A DNA stretch of 16,848 nt from Podochytrium sp. JEL0797 (Eukaryota; Chytridiomycota; Chytridiomycetes; Chytridiales; Chytriomycetaceae), in contig JADGJG010000544.1 in NCBI GenBank assembly GCA_027596195.1, positions 1 through 16,848 on the forward strand, in the 5' to 3' direction. Below are positions 7,162-16,848 of the stretch, piece by piece (the stretch's first letter is position 1; the number at the start of each line of letters is the position of its first letter). The notes under the pieces were generated by a model. It searched no databases. It saw only the letters and a program-made list of their open reading frames with translations, and was not told where the DNA came from. The translations under genes were made by a program, and so were the position numbers.

Positions 7162-10100
7162 ATGCAGCGCAAGTGGGGAGCTGAGTCTGGCGGCGGCAAC
7201 CGGTTCGGCAACAAGGGCAACACCACCGCGAACAGCAGTGATGCCATAGCCAACAAGGACCGCGACGAGTTCGATGCCAGTGCGGATGCGCAGCTCAAGT
7301 TTGAGGTGGTGCGACGAATGGACGCGCAGGATGCTCGGATGGGGTTTGAGCGGTACACGGAGGGCGGGGTGCGACTGGGCTGGATGGTCAACATGGTGCC
7401 GGTGAGTGTCGCTTGTTTAGGGCAGCCTGGCTAGGCGCTGCCAGGTTCTGCTAGGAGACATCGCTAACTGCTCCCAGACACTCGCGCTCCACAACGAATG
7501 CGCCACGGGCCACGCCGCCGTCGATTGCTACTTCCTCGAAGAAGACGGAAAGACGTTCAAAATCACCCTTTTGTACGAGCCCTATCTGTTTCTGGTCTGC
7601 AAGGTGAGAACAAAACCCGCAAAACACTCCTGACAAAAACACCTCAGCCTGGCACCGAATCCGACGTCGAAGACTATCTGCGCCGCTCCTTCGAGGGCCA
7701 CATTGCCCACATCTCGCGCCACACCAAAGAGGACCTGACCCTGGTAACGCTTAGCTTCGCGGTTCGCTCATCTCGCTAATCCGAGTTCGAAAGGCCAACC
7801 ATCTGTCGGGCAAAGTCAGAACCGTCGTCAAAGTCAGCTTCTACAACATGCAGAATCTGCTGCACGTGCGCTCAAAACTGTTTCCCATCGTGACGCGCAA
7901 CAAGGCGAAACTGAATGCAGAGACTACTTACGAGGACATCAACGAGTGCGTTTGACTATTTGATTATTCGGGAGTTTCCATGTGCCTTGTTGGAGGAATC
8001 TGTATTTTGATCCATTCCCTCCCAGATTGACGAACCAAAACGAAGGCGCCCGCAGAGCTCCCAAGAAGGCGAACTTGAGAGAATCTGTGGAATATATCAT
8101 CGATATGCGCGAGCATGATGTGATGTATTACGTTCGAGCGGCCATCGACTGCGGTAAATCATGTTTCGTCTCGTGCGGTCACAATTTCGCGTCTAAACCA
8201 AGCCATTCAGATTTGCGAGTTGGGCTGTGGTACGATGTCAAAGCTTCTGGTCTTGGGAAAATCAGCATCGAAGAGCGCAAAGACAAAGTCAAGCGTGCCG
8301 AGCCTGTCGTGTTGGCGTTCGATATCGAGACCACCAAGCTTCCTCTGAAGTTCCCCGATGCGGCGATCGACAGCATCATGATGATTTCGTACATGATTGA
8401 CGGGCAGGTAGAACGCGTCGTGATTCGCCCCGTGTTGCGTTTGTTTTGATAATTCGCAAAACACAGGGATTCTTGATTACGAACCGGACAATCGTTTCGT
8501 TAGACATTGAAGACTTCGATTATACTCCAAAGCCCGAATACGAAGGACCATTTACTATTTTCAACGAGGAGGATGAGGTGAACTTTGTTTTCGTCTACCC
8601 CACCAAAAAATTACGCGCTTGATTCTCAACGGTCGACTCCCAACAGTGTTCCCTCCTCAAGCGGTTCTTTGAACACATTCGTGATGCCAAGCCAACCATT
8701 TTCGTCACGTACAACGGAGACTTTTTCGATTGGCCGTTTGTTGAGGCGCGAGCGGCCACGTACGGCATGAGTCTCGAACGCGTAAGTATGCAATGTCGAT
8801 TTTCTCGGAAGGAGACTCAAATCCCCTTGTTTAACAGGAAATTGGATTCGCCAAAGACTCTCAAGACGAATACAAGTCATCTTACGCGATTCACATGGAT
8901 GCTTTTTGTTGGGTGAAGCGAGACAGTTATCTCCCGCAAGGAAGTCAGGGTTTGAAAGTGAGTGAATTCGTTGTTGCGGTTTCAGTACGAGTTTGGTTCG
9001 GTCGAATTGAATTTTCTGCATTTCTTCACCAGGCCGTCACAACGTACAAACTTGGATACAACCCGATGGAACTGGATCCCGAAGACATGACGAGGTTGGA
9101 TTATCCCACTTGGATCCACTCGTTTCGTCTCGAACTCATGCTCAAACTCCAAATTTCAGATTTGCCTCCGAACAACCTCAAACTCTCGCCCAATACTCTG
9201 TCTCCGATGCCGTGGCAACCTACTACCTTTACATGAAATACGTCCACCCTTTCATTTTTTCGCTCTGCAATATCATTCCCATGTCCCCCGATGACGTTTT
9301 GAGAAGGGGTTCCGGGACGCTTTGTGAGACTCTTCTGATGGTAAAACACGTCTTTCGCTCTTCAAGATTGGTATTTTCTGAGTCTTCGCGTCCCAAACAG
9401 GTCGAAGCGTTCAAGGCCAATGTGCTCATGCCCAACAAACACCAAGAGCAAACGGGAAAGATGTTCGAAGGCCACCTCCTCGAAAGTGAGACGTACGTCG
9501 GTGGACACGTCGAGGCGTTGGAAGCGGGCGTGTTTCGAAGCGATTTGGAGACGCAGTTCCGTGTGGTGCCCGCGGCGTACCAGCAGCTCATTGATGAGAT
9601 TGATCAGGCGTTGGAGTTTAGTATCACGGTGGAGTGTAAATTGAAGATGGAGGATGTTATGAACTACGACGAGGTTTGTATTTGCGTGCTTTGTCCGCGG
9701 GAAATCGCGTTGGTTTTGACGCTGGATTCTTTTTTGCCGACAGATCCGCGAGGAAATCATAGCCAACCTCAGCGAACTGCGCGACGAACCCAACAAGATG
9801 CGTCTTCCCCTCATTTACCACTTGGACGTTGCCGCCATGTACCCCAACATTATCCTCACGAACCGGTTACAACCCGACGCCATCGTGACGGAAAACGACT
9901 GCGCCGCCTGCGACTTCAACGAAGGCCCCGACAGCACATGTCAACGACGCATGGTGTGGTCCTGGCGCGGCGAATACTACCCCGCCAAACGCAGCGAATA
10001 CAACATGATTCGAAACCAACTCGAGAAGGAAATGTTTCCGAACCCGTTCCCAGGTGCACCCGCGAAAGCGTTCCATGACCTCCGCGTGCCCGAGCAGAAT

Positions 10101-13100
10101 GCGCACATCAAAAAGCGTGTCGAAGACTACAGCAAAAAGATTTACGCCAAAAAGTTTGAACACAAGGTGATTGAGAAGGAGTCGATTGTTTGTCAGCGAG
10201 AGAACCCGTTCTATGTTGACACGGTCAAGAGTTTCCGTGACCGACGGTACACGTACAAGGGGTTGTTGAAGACGTGGAAGAAGAAGGTGGATGATGCGGC
10301 TGCGGATGGAGATTTGGCGGCGGTGGATGAGGCCAAGAAGATGACGGTTGTGTATGATTCGTTGCAGTTGGCGCACAAGTGTATGTAAGTATTGACTCGG
10401 ATTTCTGTTTCCTCGTTACTTCCTGGTGCTAAATTCGCGTTTCACCCCCGCCCCCCCCCCCCCCCCCCCTCCCCAGCTTGAACTCTTTCTACGGATACGT
10501 GATGAGGAAAGGCGCCCGTTGGTATTCGATGGAAATGGCGGGAATCGTGTGTTTGACCGGTTCGACCATCATCCAACTTGCTCGTTCGCGTGTCGAAAAA
10601 CTCGGTCGACCCCTGGAGCTCGACACTGATGGAATTTGTAAGTCGCTGAGGAATATTTACTTCAGTTTTGAATATTTCGCTGACAAGTTTGTTTTTGGCG
10701 CGAACAGGGCTCATCCTCCCGAAGGCGTTTCCTGAAAACTTTGTCTTCAAGCTCAAGAACGGCAAATCGGCCTACATGTCGTACCCGTGTGTTATGCTGA
10801 ACCACTTGGTGCATGCCGAATTCACGAACCACCAGTACCAAGATTTGGTGGACCCGCACAGCGTGGTGCGCGAGTACGTGACCAAGAGCGAGAACTCCAT
10901 CTTTTTCGAAGTCGATGGGCCGTACAAGGCCATGATCTTGCCGTCTTCATTGGAGGAGGACAAGTTGCTCAAGAAGCGGTATGCGGTGTTCAACGACGAT
11001 GGGACTCTTGCGGAGTTGAAGGGATTCGAGGTGGGTGTTTTGTTTTTTTCGATTCTCTTGCTGTTTCGGAGTTGTCTTAAACGTTTGTATTTTTGATTTT
11101 TCAGGTCAAGCGTCGTGGAGAGCTCAAGCTGATCAAGATTTTCCAAACCGCCATCTTCAAGGTGTTTTTGGAAGGATCGACTCTCAACGAGTGTTACAGC
11201 GCTGTGGCCACCGTTTGTGACCAGTGGTTGGACGTGTTGTTCAGCAAAGGCGCGGATCTGCCGGACCACGAGCTGTTTGAACTCATTTCCGAGAACCGAA
11301 GCATGAGCAAATCGTTGGACGAATACGGTGCGCAAAAATCGACCTCCATCAGCACGGCGAAACGACTTGCCGAGTTTCTGGGAGACGCCATGGTGAAGGA
11401 CAAGGGCCTCGCGTGCAAGTTTATCATTTCGCAGAAACCCATCGGATCCCCCGTCTCAGAACGCGCGATCCCCGTGTCCATTTTCCAGGCGGAGGAATCC
11501 ATCAAGCGGCATTACCTCCGCAAATGGCTCAAGGACAACAGTTTGGTGGACGTGAATATCCGACACATTCTGGATTGGAGTTATTACATTGAGCGGTTCG
11601 GGTCGGTGATTCAGAAGTTGATTACGATCCCGGCGGCCATGCAGGGAGTGTCGAACCCAGTTCCACGTATCAAGCACCCGGATTGGTTGCAGAAGCGAGT
11701 GTCGGCGTTGGAGGATCGGTTCAAGCAGCGCAAGATTACTGATTTGTTTGCGAAGCGGGTGGATGTGTTGGAGGAGGCGGTGGGTGGGATGGAGGTGGAC
11801 GATGATGGGTTTGGAGGTGTTTCAGAGGACGAAAACAGTGCTCCTGTGGTGGTGGGTGGTGTGGAGGCGAGGGATATGGAGGATGCTGTTGCGGATGGGA
11901 ATCGCGACGTTTTGAGGAAGGTTGGTGGGGTTCGTCCGACGGTTAACAAAGCGCTGGGGAAACGCTCCCGTGACTCGGTCGCTGCCGCTCCGAGTGCGTC
12001 GGCTGCGGTGGCCGCGGAGGTCGAGATTCCCGATGTCTTGCCGGACCCCAAGGAAAACTACTCTGCGTATCTCAAGGTCCAGAAACTCAAATGGCGCCGC
12101 ATGAGAATGGAAAAGGCTCGAGCCTTGACCATGGGGATCGGAGGCGTGTCGTCCCGCAGCATGCTGAACCGCCCGTCCATGTCTTCGACCGAGAGTTTCT
12201 TCTTGCGACAGACGAAATCCATCCTCCACGAGCCTTGGCAGATTCTGCAAATCAGCGCCACCGACAATGCGGGAGAGTTCAACGTGTGGACCTTGATTGG
12301 AGACGCCATGCACACCGTCAAGCTCCAGATCCCACGAATCATGTACATCAACTCGCGTGTCGCGCAGCCCGAGGACCTCGGAATGAACGGGTTCCGGATG
12401 GAGAAGAGGCAAAAGACACTTCCACGAACGCACGTGTGCTTGAACCTCTATGAGCTGAGCATGTCCGAGACGTTCTACAGAGACCACACGGATGTGTTTG
12501 CGCGCTTGTTCAGTCATCACGATGTGGAGGGAGTGTACGAGACGCAAGTGCCTCTGCTGTTCCGCGGGCTCATGAACTTAGGGTGTTGCGCGAGTGTGAA
12601 CGCGTCTCGCGTGCAGAGTGGTCGCGGTTTGGAGGCCGGGTTCGACCTTTCCGATTTGAAGCATCAGTCGTTCTCCAAAGTGCCGTATCTCAAGGACGCG
12701 AACCTCAAAGTTCTGTACCTCTACCACGCTGGGAAGGGTTCCAAGCACGTGTACGGACTCTTTTCGTCGGCTTCGGACAAAGTCTCTGTGTATGTCGTGG
12801 ATGCTGCGAGGAACCGAGCTGCCATTCCAAACCTCAGTCGCATCTACGCCGAGCTTTGTGCTGAGCGGGACAGCCAGGATGGTGTATCTTCGACCCCGTA
12901 CCAGAACTCGTCGTCGCAGTCCCAATCTCAACGCGCCCAAAACGTTGCAGAAGGCAACTCTGCGTTCAAGTACAGCGAGGATATGAACATCTCGTTCTCT
13001 GTCCATGCCACGGATTCGGATGCCCTTTCTGCCATCAACCAGGCAGTGTGGGAATACCAAAACTCGCGTCGCGGACCCACGATGGTGGTTATCCAGTCCC

Positions 13101-15250
13101 CCAAACTCCCTCGCCAACTCCAATCCGACGGTGTCAGCAACTTGAAGGACTTCCCTATCATCACCATCCAGTCGCACAAGAAGGACAACACGCTCCCGGC
13201 GCTCGGTTGGCAAACGCAAGCGAGTCGTCGAATGATGGCCCACTTTTTGAACTTCAACTCCATCCTGCACGAACGCATCGAGTTGGCCAGATACTCGGAC
13301 ATTCCCATTGGAAACATTGAAGACGACTTTCCGCTGTTCTTGTCGGACGTTTTCTTTGCCCGACGGTTGCACAAGGCGGATATGGTGTTGTGGTATTCTC
13401 CTTCGGACAGGCCCGACTTGGGTGGTCGTGAGCAGGACGACAATCAGCTGGAGCTGGACGAGCTCGTCAACCCCGAGATCAACCATTCGGGAACGTACTC
13501 GAACGTCTGCGTCGAGATTGATTTGTTCAACCTCGCGTTCAACACGGTTCTGCAATCGAGCCATGTCAACGAGATTGAGGGATCTTCGGATGTGGATGGC
13601 GTGAACGGAGGTTCCAACTTTGTCGACGACCAGTTTAAGACGGCCAACAAGGAGCAGCAAAAATCCGAGGAGCACCAACTCACGACGTCTTCTCTGACCA
13701 CCTCGGACGAAAACAACATCAACTTCCGCACGTTCCGAATCATTCGTGAGATGGTGCAGTCGTGGCAGTATCAGTTTGAGTCTCGCAACGACAAGATGGC
13801 CGAGATGATGTTGGAGCACCTCTACCGCTGGCTCACGAGCTCGGCTTCTCGCATGCACGACCCCGCGCTCTTCAACATGATCCATCGGCTGATGCGCAAG
13901 GTCTTTTTGCAGTTGGTTGGGGAGTTCAAGCAGCTTGGGAGTCAAGTCGTGTACTGCAGTTTCGAGAAGCTTGTGCTGTCCACGTGCAAGACCACATTGA
14001 AGCACGCCATCCACTACGCGCAGTACGTGATTGAGAGCATTTGCAAGAAGCCCATCTTCAAGCACATTGAGATTGCGGCCACCCGGTTCTGGGATCACTT
14101 GATTTGGATGGATCGTCACAACTTTGGTGGAGTGTCTTGCAACAACCCGCAGGAAGTTATCGAAGGGCGGAATGTGTCGGACGTGGTGGATGGAGAGAGC
14201 ATGACGATCGATATGTGTTGGAACATCAAGGACTACTTGCCGCCGATTCTGCATAAGGACTTTGAGGAGATTGTCGGGCAGTACATTTACGAGGTCCATC
14301 GGGAGAAGGCGGCGCGTCGCGCGCGCTTGCTTGCGGGGCCCGCTCCTGTGGTTGTGGATGGAGACGATCCGGATACCCAAGCCAAAGCAACTGGGACGGC
14401 TGTGGATTTGACGGTCTTCCTCCAAGAGCTGGTTGGCGTGCACATGAAGCGCAAAATGTTTACCCTGATACCCACCGTCGAGAGACGAGTCTGCCCCAAC
14501 ACTGCGCCGGACCACCAGTTCCCCGACCTTCCAGGCTCCCACCTCGACTTCAAAAACCCCGCGTTGGAATTCGTCAAGACGCTGGTGGCGGTGTTGGAAC
14601 TGGACAAGTCGATTGAACGCAATGTGCGCGTGTTGAAGAGGGATTCGTTGACGTTGTTGGGGATCAAGGAGTTTTCGGAGGAGGCTGTGTTTGTGAACCC
14701 GTGTGAGCCGTTCCGCCTTCCCCAAGTCATTTGCGAGTATTGCAACTTGACGAGGGACATGGACTTGACGCGGGATCGCGACCTTTTGCCGATTCAAGAA
14801 GTTGTTGAGGATGCGGAGGTTCAGGAGGCTGAGAACGAGAGTGAAAGCGAGGCAAGTGACTCGTATGACGACGAGGACGACGAATACCACGGCAAGCAGA
14901 AGATGCAAGCCGCCCCGAAAGTTTCTCGAACACGCATCGAGATTGCGCCACGCCCTTGGCTCTGTTCCAGTTGCGGAACCGAGTACGACCGGTCGTCCAT
15001 CGAGCAACGTCTCGTCAATCTGGTTTCGAAGCGCATCTTGGTGTGGCAACTGCAGGACCTCAAGTGCAAACTGTGCAAAAACATTCGCGCGCGTAATCTG
15101 GACGACCAGTGCGAGTGTTCGGGTGAATACGCGACGACCCTATCGCGGTCAGAGTTTCTGAGAAAGTTGAAAGTGTTTGCGAATATTGCGCGGTTTTACG
15201 ATATGGAAATGTTGAGGGAGATTGTAGAATGGGTTCTGAATGTCGTGTAA
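7162..15250 (+). CDS. POL2: DNA polymerase epsilon catalytic subunit
   Basis: This is the leading-strand replicative polymerase with proofreading exonuclease. Exons: 7162-7401, 7478-7603, 7648-7743, 7794-7945, 8026-8153, 8211-8407, 8467-8577, 8647-8781, 8838-8957, 9033-9094, 9160-9340, 9401-9673, 9744-10384, 10477-10637, 10708-11030, 11105-15250; 7092 nt, 2363 residues (yeast and human about 2220-2290). All joins stay in frame and follow family conservation. Exonuclease residues are D285/E287 (FDIETTKLP), D375 ([10 protein letters not shown]) and D472 (YSVSDAV). Polymerase motif A is DVAAMYPN (D635, M639), motif B LNSFYG (822-827), motif C DTDG (D870/D872). Cys 660, 663, 673 and 757 match the known [4Fe-4S] ligands. 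A PIP-like QRKITDLF lies at 1190-1197, where yeast has its PIP box. The C-terminal half is the family's inactive second polymerase fold, ending in zinc modules CysA (C2192, C2195, C2269, C2272) and CysB (C2303, C2306, C2318, C2320). All catalytic residues are intact. Confidence 0.97.
10385..10476 (+). other. POL2 intron 13 with poly-C polypyrimidine tract
   Basis: This 92-nt intron, the longest in the gene, interrupts codon 821 within polymerase motif B (CAHKC|ILNSFYG region). The donor is GTAAGT. A branch-like TGCTAAAT sits near 10427-10434, and the acceptor CCCCAG ends at 10476. Between them, C tracts include an uninterrupted run of 19 C (10451-10469), so the pyrimidine tract is almost pure C instead of the usual T-rich mixture. 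Run length is an uncertain call in any read technology. Confidence 0.85.
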
Positions 15251-15466
15251 TAAATGAGAAATCCGAATTTATTCAAAACCCCCTATTGGGTAGGATAGGA
15301 TAGAAACAACCACTTTATCACAATATTCGTTCAAATACAAAAATGGAAACCCCCCTGAAAATTATGGATTGTATCTTCACGCGCATGAAATTCAATTTCC
15401 ATTTCATATTTATCAATATCCGAAGAAAGAATGGGCAGTCCCCCCTACTCGCTGTGAGAATCTAGT
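15251..15466. other. AT-rich 3' region of POL2
   Basis: An AATAAA sequence (15249-15254) overlaps the POL2 stop codon and may act as a polyadenylation signal, although the position is very early. The rest is AT-rich. A 40-codon ORF begins at ATG 15343 and stops at TAG 15463-15465. It has little coding character, and I assign it no function. Confidence 0.4.
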
Positions 15467-15814
15467 GTGGAGCTGTCCACAAAGGACGAGGTGTTGACTA
15501 CGCGAATTCACCCTGAGGATTGGGAGAAGGTGGATGACTTTCAGAGAACGGTTATCCTTGTCAGCCCCCTCAACGTCAAGTCTCATGAGCTGAAACGCGT
15601 CCTTCCCGTCGGTGAGTTTCTTTACTTGATTCATATTCCACTTGATTCTGATCCAATATTCGGGGTTTCCGCGTTTCATCCCCAAGACGGGTACCATTTT
15701 TACATTCATGCCGGTGAAAGTGAGTGTGATTCGATGGTGTGGTGTGGTGAAGGGGTGCAGAAGGTTTGTTGGAGGAGCAGCGACAAAGGAATTTTGTACG
15801 TCACTCGAGTCTGA
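15467..15814 (+). CDS. Possible small hypothetical protein (115 residues)
   Basis: I do not recognise it. The frame opens after TGA about 12 nt upstream, and the earliest usable start is GTG at 15467, which is unusual for a nuclear gene. The region may therefore be an internal or terminal exon beginning after the acceptor-like ATCTAG (15460-15465). The sequence (HPEDWEKVDDFQ..., GYHFYIHAGESECDS) has mixed hydrophobic and charged residues like a small beta-rich domain. A strong donor-like GTGAGT at 15612 with an AAG acceptor at 15686 would remove exactly 75 nt without changing the frame, so splicing cannot be decided by eye. It overlaps the end of the minus-strand ORF by 14 nt, tail to tail. 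It may be a remnant or not a gene at all. Confidence 0.3.
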   Translation: MELSTKDEVLTTRIHPEDWEKVDDFQRTVILVSPLNVKSHELKRVLPVGEFLYLIHIPLDSDPIFGVSAFHPQDGYHFYIHAGESECDSMVWCGEGVQKVCWRSSDKGILYVTRV

Positions 15815-16848
15815 ACAAAAAAACTAAAGTCAAAATCAACTCGGGGGCATATACAACGAGCCTTTCAAACACACAAACTTGACGCGACACTTGTCTCAAA
15901 TCCATCATCTCATCTTCCTCCCTCTCCTCCCTTATGACTTCACCCAAACTCGCCGCAACATACCGCGCAACCACACTCGCATGCGCGACCCCAAAACACC
16001 GCGCCACCACTTTTTTACTCACAACACCCTCCCCAATACTCGCCACAACAAGCATCAACCCACGCGAAAGCCCCACCCTTGCCTCCGCAACTTCCACGCA
16101 AGTCGCCACAAAAACGGCATCCACAAACGCGTCCCCGCTTCCTCCAACCTGCAACCCACGATTCCCACCAACACCCCCACCCGAAATAATTCCAAACGAA
16201 TCCACCATCCCTTCCACCACCGTCTCCGAATCCCCATGCACCCACTTCTGCTCCTCCACCCTCCACTAACTACAATACCATCCACGCCATTTCCACCTCA
16301 CCCAACAGACGCGTCTTCAATCACAATCGCACGAACCACACCACCGGCACCACCCTCGTTCTACAACAATGAATAAAACGCTCTAAACTCGCCCAACACT
16401 TGCTCACAGATGCACCAAACCCTTTAGCGAGACGAAAAATGGGGACAAACTGCACATCCTGCGTTAACAGCGATACACATACATCTGGATCGGCAGCTGA
16501 GTTCGTGGAACTCGTGTGTGAGGTGTAGCTTTGTGAGGGTTGCTCGAGGGATGTGCCTGGACGATCGTTGAACTTCTGCAACTGATTCTTCCTTTCACCA
16601 CAAGACACAAGGTCGAAACCAGAAAATCACGGGAATGGGAAAGTCGGAAGGGAATCACTCGACAATTCGGGAGCGTCAGGAAAGAATCCAAGATAACCAC
16701 ACGCTGCTCATTTCCGTAATGAATTCTGTAATCAATGGAGATTAACGCCGTAAGCCAGAACATTGTGGTTGCGGTTGGAGTTTGGATGTTGGTGAGATGA
16801 GGTACGCGAGGGACCACGAGATGTTGACGAGTGATTCGAATGTTTTGT
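15801..16848 (-). CDS. Probable multi-exon gene, unresolved, 5' end off window
   Basis: The clearest part is the terminal open frame 16259-15801 (about 152 residues, stop TGA at 15803-15801). It is rich in Val/Ala/Gly with helical segments such as VFVATCVEVAEARVGL and a charged EEREEDEMM stretch, and its G/T-ending codons resemble parts of POL2. Upstream, short open stretches lie in different frames: KTFESLVNISWSLAYLIS at the window edge and LLTQDVQFVPIFRLAKGF near 16430-16490. They are separated by splice-like signals. One good candidate is a 47-nt intron at about 16361-16407 (GTGAGC...TTGTAG). The WSLAYL segment recalls ARM/HEAT-type helical repeats, but this is weak. I could not assemble one convincing exon chain, so exact exons and function are open. 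Confidence 0.35.

Noticed and set aside
12578..15049. An 823-codon open frame antisense to the last POL2 exon
   Set aside because: It is codon-aligned with POL2, so its stops would need the sense codons TTA, CTA or TCA, which this gene rarely uses. The product is compositionally biased and has no recognisable domain.
15879..16376. Plus-strand Thr/Pro/His-rich frame near the window end
   Set aside because: It is opposite the more coherent minus-strand frame, and its composition is the complement of that strand's G/T-ending codons.

Overview
This is nuclear DNA of a eukaryote with compact genes and many short introns (44 to 92 nt, GT...AG, several with CTAAC/CTAAT-like branch sites). A complete DNA polymerase epsilon catalytic subunit gene and a plant-type leucine-rich-repeat surface protein, together with this intron style, fit a fungus. 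An early-diverging (chytrid-like) one is my best guess, by inference only. I see no bacterial, organellar, viral, tRNA, rRNA or CRISPR content.

Layout. Positions 1-60 are pure C, at the edge of the window. Positions 61-2044 (minus) hold a long coiled-coil protein gene whose 3' end is lost in the poly-C. Positions 2045-2675 are a divergent intergenic region. Positions 2676-5774 (plus) hold a four-exon gene for a modular protein: three [five LRRs + Cys-rich module] units, a His/Pro/Ser/Thr repeat stalk and a hydrophobic GPI-signal-like tail. Positions 5775-5920 are its 3' flank. Positions 5921-6995 are a decayed partial copy of the stalk and tail of that gene or a close relative, followed by a second copy of the 3' flank (6996-7117). 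Positions 7162-15250 (plus) hold the complete POL2/POLE gene: 16 exons, 15 introns, 2363 codons, with all introns in the first half. Positions 15251-16848 are poorly resolved: a possible small plus-strand gene (15467-15814) and a probable multi-exon minus-strand gene that runs off the window.

The genes do not form an operon or a recognisable shared pathway. POL2 is a housekeeping replication gene. The LRR/stalk gene is a candidate cell-wall or adhesion protein. I found no convincing new multi-gene system. The most unusual signals are the tandem LRR-Cys surface protein with its decayed stalk duplicate, abrupt block-wise switches of synonymous codon choice inside single exons, and poly-C tracts, one of which serves as the polypyrimidine tract of a POL2 intron.
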